From NCBI GenBank assembly GCA_027577415.1, contig JANBQS010000139.1:1-30978 (forward strand): a stretch of 30,978 nt of DNA, in the 5' to 3' direction. The translations under genes were made by a program, and so were the position numbers. Source of the DNA: Coemansia sp. RSA 922 (taxonomy: Eukaryota; Kickxellomycota; Kickxellomycetes; Kickxellales; Kickxellaceae). Below are positions 17,408-27,130 of the stretch, piece after piece. How positions within the stretch are numbered: the first letter of the stretch is position 1; each line of letters starts with the position of its first letter. Under the pieces are notes generated by a model. The model made no database searches, had not been told where the DNA came from, and was given only the letters and a program-made list of their open reading frames with translations.

Positions 17408-18126
17408 CTCTCACTCTCATTATCGTATTTACATTCACAGCCTTACAAGTACATGGTTTATTAACTACCGACACACTAACTTGTCATAACCCTGGGCTAT
17501 TCTTGATTATGTGAGAATGCGAAATTGCGCTTCTTGCTGGCATGGCATCCAAGGGATAATTGCTAATTGGCCATAACAATAGGCACCTGATCAATTCTCC
17601 AGAGTGACCTTCAAGGTCCGATTAGCAGAGACAGTGACATTGACTGTCTCCTGGCTATTTTACCATCACTTCAAGCTTGCACTTGAAAGACAAACAGCAC
17701 CAATGATATACTTACTTGCATAAATCTCGACTACTAAATTTGTTGTGATTGGGCATAACGACACTCCAGCGCACGAGAGCACGGACAGCCCCAATCCGAG
17801 AGAGGATGAGTTCTCATCAGAGGACTTGTAATAAGCTTTAGTCAAATGTTGGAATAACCGAGGAGTATTTAAAGGCAAGGCAGTGTCCTAGGCGCGCCGG
17901 CTGGAGATACTCCTCAGCAAGAAATATATTTCATCTTTTCACATATTCTTGACAAATTTACATCTGAACAAAGGTTTGGTACTGGGTATGTAAGTCAGAT
18001 ATCAGTACCGAACTGCTCTGGCATTTGATGTGAAAATGTTTATTTGCTACTAAAAGAAAATTTATTTGCAGAGAGATCTTGGAGTTTGCTACGCCTCTTT
18101 GGTGAAGATGCCGCCAGTGGATCTCT
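17408..18126. other. Intergenic region, no confident gene
   Basis: About 720 bp. The right ~70 bp is the 3' flank of the kinase gene, with an AATAAA signal on the minus strand at 18061-18066. A TTTAAATAC box and a GTAAGTAT donor-like site occur on the minus strand at about 17870 and 17716, but no ATG-initiated frame links them. Confidence 0.4.
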
Positions 18127-20146
18127 TCACACCCCGAATATACCCGGTGGAGGCACAATTCTACCTTGAGGCCAATTAGCTCTATTCTGCGAGGCTCGAA
18201 GTCCGCCGATATCCGGATGAACAGGTAATAGCAGACGAACCAGAGTTCCGGACCGATAGTGATACAAGAACCTGGCCATCACGGCCAGGAAGCGCTGGTG
18301 GAGGATATCAGCAAAATAAACGCGCTGTATGATCGGGTCGAATGCCTGATTGCCAAGCCCAGTTCCCTTGCACTCCGGATATGCAAATAGGGCATCGTAC
18401 AAGGCCCTAATGAGCCATATGGTAAAGATGCATGTGGGATCAATGTAGGTGGCGATGACCTTGTCAAGTTCTTCACTCGAAGCAAGCATTTGCCTCCGGA
18501 AATCCGCCGCTCCATTAAACCCGGTGAAAGACAGCTTCTCGCTTAAAGCATTGCGACGCAAAGGAGGAGCGGCCCAATACATACGCACCACTAGTGCTGA
18601 CTCGCAGTCGTCGACAGCTGTGCACGGCACGTCGAGCCCTTTCATGTTAGCAACACTCATGAAAGGGTATGTTCCAACTGGGCCAGCCGTCTTGATATTT
18701 TGCTGGCCGCTGAGTGGGACGGCATTGTCCATGTCGATGAGGACTCCTCGAAAAGTGCCGTCTGCTTGCTTTACCGCCAGTATATTTCCCGGCGAGACGT
18801 CGCAGTGTATAACTCCCGTATACCTCAAAATCATCGCGTGGGAGAGCATAGCATCGGCTACGGCGGCGACTACCCGCTCATTGCGCACATCATACAAGGA
18901 TATGCCAACTGGTCCCGAGGGCATACGCCAGTGCAGGCGGTGTGTTGGAGCGGTGCTGGTCGAGTCGCGAGTATTATTTACTTGCACGGTACCTCCATGC
19001 ACCAAGCACTGAAACAAACCGGATTTACACTTATCGGTATCCAGGACATCGCGCAAGCCGCGTAAAATACCAATCTCATTGAGTAATTCATCATCCTTGA
19101 GATCGGCGGGAACTTGCTGCCACGAATCCTTCACCATGTACTTGTATTCAGTGTCGAAGGGGCCCAGGGCTACAGCAAAGCACAGTGTATATCGTCCAAA
19201 GAACGAGTCGGACATGAACACTGGTTCACGTGGAGCATAGACGACCTGATCCTTGTCCTCAGGGTCGGGGCAATCGATCTCCCAGCGTCTGATTTTTTCG
19301 CACCAACGCATAGTGGGGTCGCTTCCAAGCTTCCAATCTTCTGCTAATGCGACAAAGGCCAACGCGGCTCCCAGAATGTGGATACCAACAGAGTCTGCAG
19401 TAAACTGCACCGCTGAAAAGCGAATCGCATTGTGCTCTACTTTGCAGACGCGTACACGACCTGGTCCTAGTATCAGCACCCACGCGTGGCGCACGTTTAC
19501 TTGGCGGTTTATAGCAGCAATAACAACGTCCAAAATTCCCGACGTAACAGGCATCTCTACGTCTGAGCTGGTATATGCAGCAACGCCTAGAATTATGTCG
19601 CCCCCATTCCCGAGCTCAAAGCTCATAAAGTTGTTGACAGCGTTGGAGCAGTTGATTTTGACTGGGCGCCCGCCACTCAAAGTGGAGCTTACAACACCAA
19701 TTCCTGCGCACACGATTCCCGGAACTGCATCTGAGCACCAATCGCCAGCTGCGAACATGGACTCGGCCTCGCTAAGCATTGGCATATTAGCAGAATTTGA
19801 GGCTTTGTTCACACGCCAGCGTGTCCGCTGCAACTGGGCCAGCTTTGCCGCCACCAAGGCATGTCGGCGGCGTATTAGCGTACTGACGGCTGTGGCGCCC
19901 TCCTTCGCTGACACTGCTGCCTGCGCCCGCAGATCCACGCGTTCCGGTTGCAGTTCTTCCAGCAGTTTCTGGTCGACCTCCACAGTCGCTCTCTGGTCTG
20001 CACGCAGACAGAAAGCTCCACACTCGAAACTATAGTCTACATAATAAATAATACATAAAGTTAGCCCACCGACCTCTTCCCAAGTGATCTGCGTACATGG
20101 CACGTTTGTGATACAAATTTTACTTACTTTGTCCAGCAGTGTTCAT
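18127..20146 (-). CDS. FunK1-type fungal protein kinase (two exons, 642 residues)
   Basis: Exon 1 is only 19 nt (20146-20128, MNTAGQ plus one base). A 91-nt intron follows with a GTAAGT donor, CTAAC branch site and TTATGTAG acceptor. Exon 2 (20036-18127) then reads YSFECGAFCL in frame. Without this intron no ATG starts the frame. The N-terminal ~280 residues are a FunK1-type regulatory half. Kinase motifs: a lysine in YMVKDSW (~K309, beta-3), HCDVSPGN catalytic loop (~417-424), IDMDNA replacing DFG (~440-445), then VGTYPFMSVANM and a DDCESAL segment where FunK1 proteins have DDLES. Key catalytic Asp, Asn and Lys are all present, so activity is plausible. FunK1 kinases are an expanded fungal family of unclear function. 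Confidence 0.82.
20037..20127 (-). other. 91-nt intron of the kinase gene
   Basis: Donor GTAAGTAAA, branch GGGCTAACTTT, acceptor TATTATTTATTATGTAG: all three signals are near fungal consensus. It joins exon 1 to the long frame in the correct phase. Confidence 0.75.
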
Positions 20147-20266
20147 TGTCAAAGAATAAAAAGGCAATAGATAGGAGAAGGTATGTGTGCGGTGTTTAGA
20201 TTTTGCAAAAAAAGAAAAGATGAGATAATGAGAAAAGTGAGCGATTATGTAAGGATGAGGGAGATA

Positions 20267-20276
20267 CCTTTATATA
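20267..20276 (-). promoter_or_regulatory. TATA box of the kinase gene
   Basis: TATATAAAGG on the minus strand, about 120 nt upstream of the inferred ATG. The leader between them is rich in C/T. Confidence 0.6.
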
Positions 20277-21904
20277 CCTAAAGATTCGAGAAGTACGTGA
20301 GATGTTTGTGACTTGTTTTTCTATTTGTCCCCAGACCCCGGCTGATTTACGAAGGCTGAGAGAGTTAGCCAACACTTTCACCCACCTTGCGACATATAGG
20401 CGCCGCCTTCCAGTGTGCATCAGCGAAAATAGTGCTGTTTACTGGTGGCAAACCAGGGGTAAGCTAGGGGGTAGCCGCCCTTTCCTATTAGAATTTTAGT
20501 GATCTCCGAGCAACCGTTTGTCGTTGAGGGTGGCGATGTCATACCAATATCTTTCAAAGTACCCCCGAACCAATAAATACTCTCTATCTGCCCCTTCTGA
20601 TAAACGCGAGACGAAGGGACAAGGGACAAAAATTTTCATATACCCAAAAATGGTAGCGCATGATTTTTCCATTTGAACTTTGAAGTTCAGAGAAACTGCT
20701 CCTAATACATGACATTCGCTCTTGCATTTTTTTGCTGTCCCTTGATTTGGTGGTAGGTATAGCCTTTACCGTGTCTCCAACGCAAGTTAGCAAAAATGTT
20801 AGAGTATTCGGTTTTCTATTGTTGTTGGCAAAATACTGGACATGCGTTTAACCAGAGTATAAAAATGACTTTTATCTTATTTTGAATATATAGCACAAAC
20901 TGGGATTTGCACTGTCTTTAGGCAATTGTCGCAACTTTTTCGGGCTTGCGCGGGCGTCATATAGTGCTTTTGCAAAGAAAATGACACATGAAACGTGGAT
21001 AACAGTGGTGGACTGTGAAGTGCATGTGTGTCTGTTGGGAAATGAGCGTGAGCACTTCACCACTAAGCCACCATTTTTTAATCTCAGCATCAGCAATTTT
21101 GCCATGCGGGTCGGCGCATTTCCTGAGCCATGCGTGTGTTTAAAAATAGACTATCCCTCTATTTCGCCCTTTACGCCGCCAAAAATATTTTCATCTATCC
21201 CGTAAAGGAAGCTGCGAGAATGTCACCAAATTTTTTGGGGAGGGGGAGTGAAAGTGCCTTTTATAATTAGTCACTTCAAAGAGCTCACCCGTAGTAGCGG
21301 ATTATTGGGCCATTTTTATGTCAACATAGCAACAAATGGATAGCGACTTTAAGTTGCTGACACTAACTGGCACACAACATTTGCCAGTTTGTCGTCTCAG
21401 CGCATACCTTAATAGCGTTAAAGCTGTGTCAGCTGGAAAACTCAGATATGGTTTAATATGTATTAGCCGCTGGGGCTTTCCACGAGGACAGTGAAAGGTG
21501 GTAGTACAGTTAGCTCTTAAAAAATAAATTTACACAACATGCACGGTGATGCTATGCAACCGGTCACTTTAAGAATGCTGGATGTAGCTAGAAAAAACTG
21601 ATAGGCAAGACGGCTGTTGATGAACACAAGAGCTTTAGCGTACACACCTAGGCGCCGTTGTTGTAGCAAGTTACTCTTAGCACCAAGCTGGTAGCGCCAT
21701 CGCTGCCTTGCACTTGCAGTGTTATCATTGGGCACCGGCTTCTTGCTTGCTCAAACATGCAAAGCTCTTGCTACATGCTCAAGCTTCTTTGTAGGGATGT
21801 CCACAATCGAGTCAATGCCGTCATCGGTGATGGCGAGGTAGTGACCATAAAGACATAGATGCTAGCACATCGGGAAATATTGACAACAGAGGGGGTATCT
21901 TTGC
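20277..21904. other. Long intergenic region, no gene recognised
   Basis: 1.6 kb. Only short frames are visible, none resembling a known protein. It holds an inverted repeat (GTGAAGTGC at 21015-21023 and GCACTTCAC at 21052-21060, with imperfect outer pairing) and several AT-rich stretches. A 66-codon open stretch on the minus strand near 21780-21975 looks protein-like but has no start and no match I recognise. Confidence 0.4.
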
Positions 21905-22491
21905 ATGGTAGGTTGACGATACCAACTAGCTCGACAATATTCAAGTCAGCGTTGTGTGCTGCTACTATAACCTTGAGTTAGGTTGGGTCATGCTCACGTC
22001 GGGCCGCTTCTCCAGCTCCCGTTCAGCATGCTCCAGCAACTGCTCAGCCTCAGCAGCCTAGCATGTTTGCCCAGATGGCTGCCACAGCCGGAGGTGTTGC
22101 TGTCGGCTCTGCGATCGGCCATACAGTGGTGAGTACTAGCACTTTTTTTTTAATGATATTGTCTAGTGTGCCATTTCCTGCATTTGCTAAACACTCCTAT
22201 CCTTGCAACTATTTCTATTGTTACTGTTTCAACTAGGGTGCCGCTATTACTGGAATGTTTGGCGGTGGCGGAAGCAGTGACTCGTCAGCTCAGCAACAAC
22301 AGCAGCAGACTCCTCTTCAGTCGTCGGCTCACGATCAGCCAATGCAGCATCAGCAACAGACCAACGCCGCATGCGACGCTGACATCCGCTCCTATATCAG
22401 CCGCCTTGATAGCACCAACCAAGACACTGCCACGTGCAAGTACTACTTGGACAGATTCAAGATGTGCCAGGCCAACATTGGCAGCATGTAG
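21905..22491 (+). CDS. MIX17: MIX17/CHCHD2-10-type mitochondrial intermembrane-space CHCH protein
   Basis: Exon 21982-22128 encodes [18 protein letters not shown] and [20 protein letters not shown], the basic/Pro-Ala N-terminus and Gly/Ala hydrophobic segment of this family. A 108-nt intron (GTGAGT...TTTCAACTAG) leads to exon 22237-22491 with [14 protein letters not shown], a Gln-rich linker and the CHCH domain. The second motif is C-x9-C ([11 protein letters not shown]); in the first, the second cysteine is Arg ([11 protein letters not shown]). The last in-frame upstream stop ends exactly at the AG of 21980-21981, so another exon must precede. The best candidate is ATG|GTAGGT (21905-21907, one-codon exon); MPSS|GTGATG at 21815 is an alternative. 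Members are imported through Mia40 and affect respiration and cristae. It converges on WRS1. Confidence 0.75.
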
Positions 22492-22606
22492 ATCAAGCAA
22501 AGTATTTTGCTTAGAATTGACAAATAAACAAACTTGGAATATCATTATGACGATTTTTTTTCTATTCTTGTGTGTTAGCAAAGCTAGACTCTTAAAATAA
22601 ACTACC

Positions 22607-23872
22607 CTACTTTTTGGCAAGACAAGCAAAGGTACGCGGGTAGTCGGGATTCATAAAGTTCTTGACATCGTCGTCGGTAATAGCACGCTCGCGCTCCTGG
22701 AAGCTGCCAATAAAGTCCTGTAACACTGCGATGCAGAGGTTTTTCATCTCGCCAGAGGTGATGTCGCCATTTCTGTAGTTCACAGCCAAGTCAGCAATCT
22801 CCTGGTTGTCTTCCACAAAGTAGGTCATATACTGGTAGGCAATGTCAATGTCGGGATTGCCACCAGACTCCCTGTGCTCCTTCTGCGACGCCCCACCGCC
22901 GGAGAAGGCATGTCTGTTGATCTTATTTTTGATCGTGTTAGGGCTGTCATCCATAAAGATAGCAGAGCTGTCAACGGACGAGCTCATCTTGGTTGTGCCT
23001 CCTTGGAGCGCAGGCAAGAACTGGCCGTGGATAAGCGACGGCTTCTTGAACTTTAGCGGCTTTGCTACGTCGCGTGTCAGACGGAAGTAGGGGTCTTGGT
23101 CGATTCCGCAAGGGATCAGACAGGGGATATCTGTGCGGTTGCCAAAGATACTCGGGAAAGTCGAGCTAAAGGCCGGGGCAATCTGGATACACGGGAAGTG
23201 GATCTTGCCAATATGGTCACTATCTGTATACCCAAACGAGGACCGAGCCATGCTGTACGTAATGCTGCGCGAGATCTTTAGCACGTTAAGATAAAATGCG
23301 CCGCCCATGTATCCCATGTCGGAGAAGATAAAAGTCTTCTCTGGCTTGAATCCAATAGCCGCGATTTCACGCACTGTGGCCAGGGAGTACTCGTAGGTCT
23401 GTTCGGCTTTCAGATCAGGCTTGTATAGGAACTTTTTGTCATCAGTCAGCTGCACGACGAGCGGAACATCAAATACGTCCTGGAGCCACTTGCAAAACAA
23501 GAACGGAAGCATGTGCCCAATATGCATGTGCCCACGGCTGGGCCCACGCCCGGTGTACAAGTAGAAGGGCTTGCCTTGCTCGTGCCTGTCGAGGATGGCT
23601 CCTAGGTCGCGGTGCGAGAAGAAGATGCCGCGACGCAAAAGCAAGTGTGGCGCATGGCCGGTGACCCTTGTGAAGCGCTCCAGCATTTCCTCGTCGATTC
23701 TACGCGTTCCGAATTGCTCAATCAGCCTGTCATAATCAATGGTCCGCTTGATGCCATCGACTTCGGCTCCCTCAACAGTCCAGGGAGTCACATATTGCTC
23801 AATGGCATCTTGGACTACTAGTTCTTTCAACTCAGCTACAGGTACGTTGGTGACGGGAGGTCCTTCGGCCAT
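22607..23872 (-). CDS. WRS1: Cytosolic tryptophanyl-tRNA synthetase
   Basis: 421 residues, single exon; yeast Wrs1 is about 430. It is a class I synthetase that attaches tryptophan to tRNA-Trp. The HIGH motif is intact (HIGH at 117-120, after YTGRGPSRGHM), and KMSSS is at 295-299 within GGTTKMSSS. Eukaryotic-type landmarks are VTPWTVEG near the start, DYDRLIEQFGT, FLYTGRGP-like segments, PCLIPCGIDQDPYFR and AFSGGGASQKEHRESGGNPD. The sequence is closest to eukaryotic cytosolic, not mitochondrial/bacterial, TrpRS. No N-terminal targeting signal is seen. It ends 115 bp from the MIX17 stop, tail to tail. Confidence 0.97.
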   Translation of the reverse strand: MAEGPPVTNVPVAELKELVVQDAIEQYVTPWTVEGAEVDGIKRTIDYDRLIEQFGTRRIDEEMLERFTRVTGHAPHLLLRRGIFFSHRDLGAILDRHEQGKPFYLYTGRGPSRGHMHIGHMLPFLFCKWLQDVFDVPLVVQLTDDKKFLYKPDLKAEQTYEYSLATVREIAAIGFKPEKTFIFSDMGYMGGAFYLNVLKISRSITYSMARSSFGYTDSDHIGKIHFPCIQIAPAFSSTFPSIFGNRTDIPCLIPCGIDQDPYFRLTRDVAKPLKFKKPSLIHGQFLPALQGGTTKMSSSVDSSAIFMDDSPNTIKNKINRHAFSGGGASQKEHRESGGNPDIDIAYQYMTYFVEDNQEIADLAVNYRNGDITSGEMKNLCIAVLQDFIGSFQERERAITDDDVKNFMNPDYPRTFACLAKK

Positions 23873-24314
23873 TATAATGTGCTAAAGTAAATAAAATTGA
23901 AAAAGTTTGAGAGTTTGATGAAGAGCGAGTAAAGCAAGTGACGACAGGGCGTTGCCTTTATAGCCTTTGGCTGCCTTCTTTCGGAGCCATAAATAGAAAG
24001 AGCTGGCAAGGTGTGGCGCTGCTGTGTTGTACGAGTGAGGTGCAAAGTTTCTCGTGGCATCGACACAAGGCAGTGCACTTGCTGCCGGCAACTTAAAGAT
24101 GGTTGCTGGCAGCTTGGGGACTCCCGGTCGGCAGTGCTCCTCATGAGTTGTTGGGTTGGCTGTGTGCGTCACAACAAGTTGCCCATCATGAATCATTTTG
24201 GCTGAGGCTAGGCAGAAATTTTTTGCAGTCAGGAGCTGAGCTTACGCGACGAGCTGCGGACTGGTTGAGGGGGGGTATAATATTGTGCTAATACAATCAT
24301 TTATTAGATTGCAC
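23873..24314. promoter_or_regulatory. WRS1 promoter and Hsp70 3' flank
   Basis: 442 bp. GCTATAAAGG on the minus strand (23955-23964) is a TATA box ~85 nt before the WRS1 ATG. The other end has an AATAAA signal on the minus strand (24300-24305), ten bases after the Hsp70-like stop codon. No gene and no remnant of an Hsp70 C-terminal domain is seen between them. Confidence 0.55.
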
Positions 24315-25538
24315 TTAGTTACATGTAGAAAGCCGCGTGTAGCCGGTAAATGCCGAGGGCAGATTGGCTTCAGAAAAAATCATGTCCTTGACTTTGTTCG
24401 ATACGCCCGAGCTCAGAAACGCAGCTTGTATGGCAGCGCCAACGACGACTGTCTCGTCGAGATTATCCGGAGTACACAGCGGCTTGTTGCCAAAGTATCC
24501 AGCCACAATCTGACGTAACTTGGGAATACGAGTAGATCCACCGACCAAGAGAACCTTGTCGACTTTGTTTCTAGGAATCCCCGAAGCACTCAACACAGTT
24601 TTGACCTGGTCGAGGACTTTGCCAAAGAGGCTGGCACAGAGTTCTTCAAACTTGTGGCGAGTGATTTGGGTGGTAAAATTGGTGCCGTCCACAATAGCGT
24701 CAATTTCAATTGTAGCAACAGTAGCAGTCGATAGAGCGCGTTTGACGCGTTCGCAAGCAATACGCAGACGCTGAATGGCGCGAACGTTTGTTGATATGTC
24801 TTTGTGGTGCTGGGAGTGGAATTGGGCGAGTAGGTAGGCAAGTAGGCAGTCGTCAAAATCTACGCCGCCCAAATGAGAGTTGCCAGCGGTGGCCAGGACC
24901 TCGAATGCGCCGGCGGATCCAAGTTTTAGCAGAGACACATCGAGTGTCCCACCGCCTAGATCCAGAACAAGTACTGTTTGGTTATTGGCGTCTTGGTCGA
25001 GACTGTAGGCTGTGGCACTCGAGTCATTGATGAGCTGCAAGACGTTGAGACCGGCCAGCTGGGCAGCAGCCAAAGTAGCATGGCACTGAGCACGGGTAAA
25101 GCAAGCCGGTACGGAGATGACAACATCCTTGGCGCAAGTGCCTAAGTAGGCCTCTGCAGTTTCTCGTAATTCGCTTAGTAGTGCGGCAGCAATATCTTCT
25201 GGTGCCAAAGTATGCGCCATGTCCTTGTAATCCACCTCGACTCTGGGGCGCATCTTGCCCGTGACTTTGAATGGGACCATGAGCGTGTCTCGCTGTACAA
25301 ACGGGTCTGTTAGTTGGCGGCCCAATAGTCGTTTGACATTTATGATGGTGTTTTCGGGGTTGGGCTCAATCTGGCTTAGTGCCGAGTCGCCGACCAATCG
25401 GCGGGAGCTGGTGAATGCCACACATGAAGGAGTGAATCGGTTGCCATGGTTGTTGGGAATCACTTCGACGCGGTTGTCGTGCCACACGGCAACGCGAGAG
25501 TAAGTAGTACCGAGATCTATACCAATAACCTTGCTCAT
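24315..25538 (-). CDS. Hsp70-family protein with ATPase domain only (407 residues)
   Basis: Start set at MSKVIGIDLGTTYS; an ATG 15 codons upstream would add an unconserved stretch. All ATPase signatures are present: IGIDLGTTYSRVAVW (5-19), NVKRLLGR with the catalytic Lys (~69), VLDLGGGTLDVSLL (191-204) and VDKVLLVGGSTRIPK (326-340). Some are altered: the NEPTAAAIAYGLD signature reads NDSSATAYSLD, two residues shorter. The chain ends ~35 residues after the ATPase domain (VVVGAAIQAAF...), where other Hsp70s have the DLLLLDV linker and substrate-binding domain. A polyadenylation signal follows at once, so this is the natural end. No signal peptide or organelle signal is evident. SBD-less Hsp70s such as STCH/HSPA13 are known; whether this is related is undecided. 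Confidence 0.85.
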   Translation of the reverse strand: MSKVIGIDLGTTYSRVAVWHDNRVEVIPNNHGNRFTPSCVAFTSSRRLVGDSALSQIEPNPENTIINVKRLLGRQLTDPFVQRDTLMVPFKVTGKMRPRVEVDYKDMAHTLAPEDIAAALLSELRETAEAYLGTCAKDVVISVPACFTRAQCHATLAAAQLAGLNVLQLINDSSATAYSLDQDANNQTVLVLDLGGGTLDVSLLKLGSAGAFEVLATAGNSHLGGVDFDDCLLAYLLAQFHSQHHKDISTNVRAIQRLRIACERVKRALSTATVATIEIDAIVDGTNFTTQITRHKFEELCASLFGKVLDQVKTVLSASGIPRNKVDKVLLVGGSTRIPKLRQIVAGYFGNKPLCTPDNLDETVVVGAAIQAAFLSSGVSNKVKDMIFSEANLPSAFTGYTRLSTCN

Positions 25539-25898
25539 AGTGAACTGTTGCTTTTGCGAAAGATGAATAATGCCAGGAAACATGAGAAAAAAAAATGAGA
25601 GGATAGTGTGCTCGCTCTTTATAAGCGGAAATTGAGAATGACTAACATCTGTCTCGGAGGATTTCTTTTATTATCTATCACAGTGGCTTGCCATTGCATA
25701 TGTAAGCCGACATGTGCGTTTACATCCACATACACTTAAATTGATGGCATGTGTATTTCTGCAATGGCTCGAGCCGATGATCGAGCCGTCCAGCTCAAAG
25801 GAAAGTCCTAAAAGGGTGACTTTCAAGGCCTCGCTTATTTGGTTCTTTCTTTAGCTCGATTGACTCTTCATTTTATTTTATATTATACAATATTCAAA
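25539..25898. promoter_or_regulatory. Divergent promoter, Hsp70-like / GCD7
   Basis: 360 bp between head-to-head starts. TTATAAAGAG on the minus strand (25614-25623) is a TATA box ~80 nt from the Hsp70-like ATG. No perfect heat-shock element (alternating nGAAn units) was found. On the GCD7 side no TATA is clear; the leader is AT-rich (TTTTATATTATACAATATTC). GATCGAGCCG and CTCGAGCCG form a short direct repeat at about 25768-25789. Confidence 0.45.
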
Positions 25899-27065
25899 AT
25901 GTCTAGTACGAAAATGGATGTGTTCGAGCGTCGAGAGCTGCCTCTCCTTATCGAGAGCTTTGTGTCGCAGCTGAAGCGTGGACAATTGGTGGGGTCAAAG
26001 ACGGTGGCAATGAACACAGCCAATTTGCTTCGTGAAATCGTGTCGAGGAGTCCCTGGGAAGACATTCCCGCTTTAACTAGACTGCTCAAGGCAGTGGGCA
26101 AGCGGCTGCTGAGGGCTCAACCGCGGGAGCTCATTATTTTCAACGTAGTGTGCCGAGTACTACACATTGTCAATGAGGATTACAGCTCAGTCGAAGTAGT
26201 CAATGAAGAGGGGCCGATGGGCAAGAAGAAAGGCATCGCATCTGGAGCCAGTAGTGCGAGTAAGGGCAGCGAGACTCCGGCCATGGGACTCGGGCAGCTG
26301 GGTACTGGTCAGCCGCGGAACCTGGGTGAGCAAGTAGCTCAGACTATGGACCGGGCGACGCTGAATGCATTCCACCTAAAGTCTTTGCTGATCCAAGAAA
26401 TTATGGACTATATCGATGAGCTCGAGAAGACCGAAGTGGAGATTGCCGATAATGCTAGAGAGCATATTCACTCGAACGAGATTATTTTGACTTGTGGGCG
26501 GTCGCTTACGGTGGAGAAGTTTCTCAAGAACGCGGCTAACAAGGTCAAGATACACGTAATTGTCGCAGAGTGTGCGCCGACTTACGACGGACATGAGCAG
26601 GCGCGGGCTTTGGCTAGCGCCAACATTGACGTCGTTGTGATCCCCGATTCGGCGGTGTTTGCTATCATGTCGCGTGTTAACAAGGTTATTCTGGGCGCTC
26701 ACGCCGTGCTCGCTAACGGCGGACTGGTGGCAGCTAGTGGGTCGCATACGATTGCGGCAGCGGCGCGGCACCACTCAACCCAGGTCGTTGTGTGTGCGGG
26801 TCTGTACAAGTACTCGCCAATGTTCCCATTCGACGACGATAGATTCAATACGCTGGTTTCGCCGGACGCAGTGCTGCCGTACGGCGATGGCGATCTCATT
26901 GACGCTGTGGATGTATCCAACCCTCGGTACGACTATGTGCCACCAGAGCTCGTCGATATCCTGGTCGACCACACTGGCGGACATCTACCGTCGTATCTGT
27001 ACCGCCTGTTGCAGGAGAACTATGCGCAGGCCAAAGATCTGGCGTGGAACATCCAAGACGAGTAA
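25899..27065 (+). CDS. GCD7: Translation initiation factor eIF2B subunit beta
   Basis: 388 residues from MSSTKMDVFERREL; longer upstream frame lacks an ATG. The family's C-terminal Rossmann-like half is clear: ILTCGRSLTVEKFLKNAA, VKIHVIVAECAPTYDGHEQA, VVVIPDSAVFAIMSRVNKVI, LGAHAVLANGGLVAASGSHT, HHSTQVVVCAGLYKYSPMFP and YDYVPPELVDILV. The N-terminal half is helical (ESFVSQLKRGQ, SRSPWEDIPALTRLLKAVG). A Gly/Ser-rich insert (~108-150) separates them. eIF2B exchanges GDP for GTP on eIF2; alpha, beta and delta form the regulatory core that senses phosphorylated eIF2. Length matches yeast Gcd7. It converges with the DnaJ gene, 65 bp between stops. Confidence 0.96.
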   Translation: MSSTKMDVFERRELPLLIESFVSQLKRGQLVGSKTVAMNTANLLREIVSRSPWEDIPALTRLLKAVGKRLLRAQPRELIIFNVVCRVLHIVNEDYSSVEVVNEEGPMGKKKGIASGASSASKGSETPAMGLGQLGTGQPRNLGEQVAQTMDRATLNAFHLKSLLIQEIMDYIDELEKTEVEIADNAREHIHSNEIILTCGRSLTVEKFLKNAANKVKIHVIVAECAPTYDGHEQARALASANIDVVVIPDSAVFAIMSRVNKVILGAHAVLANGGLVAASGSHTIAAAARHHSTQVVVCAGLYKYSPMFPFDDDRFNTLVSPDAVLPYGDGDLIDAVDVSNPRYDYVPPELVDILVDHTGGHLPSYLYRLLQENYAQAKDLAWNIQDE

Positions 27066-27130
27066 CATGATAAAAAGAATCTAAAGTGTTGTGTAGTAGG
27101 GAATTAAGAGTATCACGCTGAATATATAGA

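Noticed and set aside
17666..17878. 70-codon minus-strand frame with a hydrophobic stretch
   Set aside because: It has no ATG start in frame and no supporting splice model.
19253..20035. 260-codon plus-strand ORF opposite the kinase gene
   Set aside because: The antisense strand carries the conserved kinase-family protein. This frame has no recognisable domain and is a codon-bias shadow.
21776..21975. Protein-like 66-codon open stretch on the minus strand upstream of MIX17
   Set aside because: No start codon, no recognised family, and it overlaps the region needed for the MIX17 5' end. Probably chance or a very old remnant.
25584..25680. Heat-shock elements upstream of the Hsp70-like gene
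   Set aside because: Scattered GAA/TTC units are present, but not three in the correct alternating 5-bp spacing.
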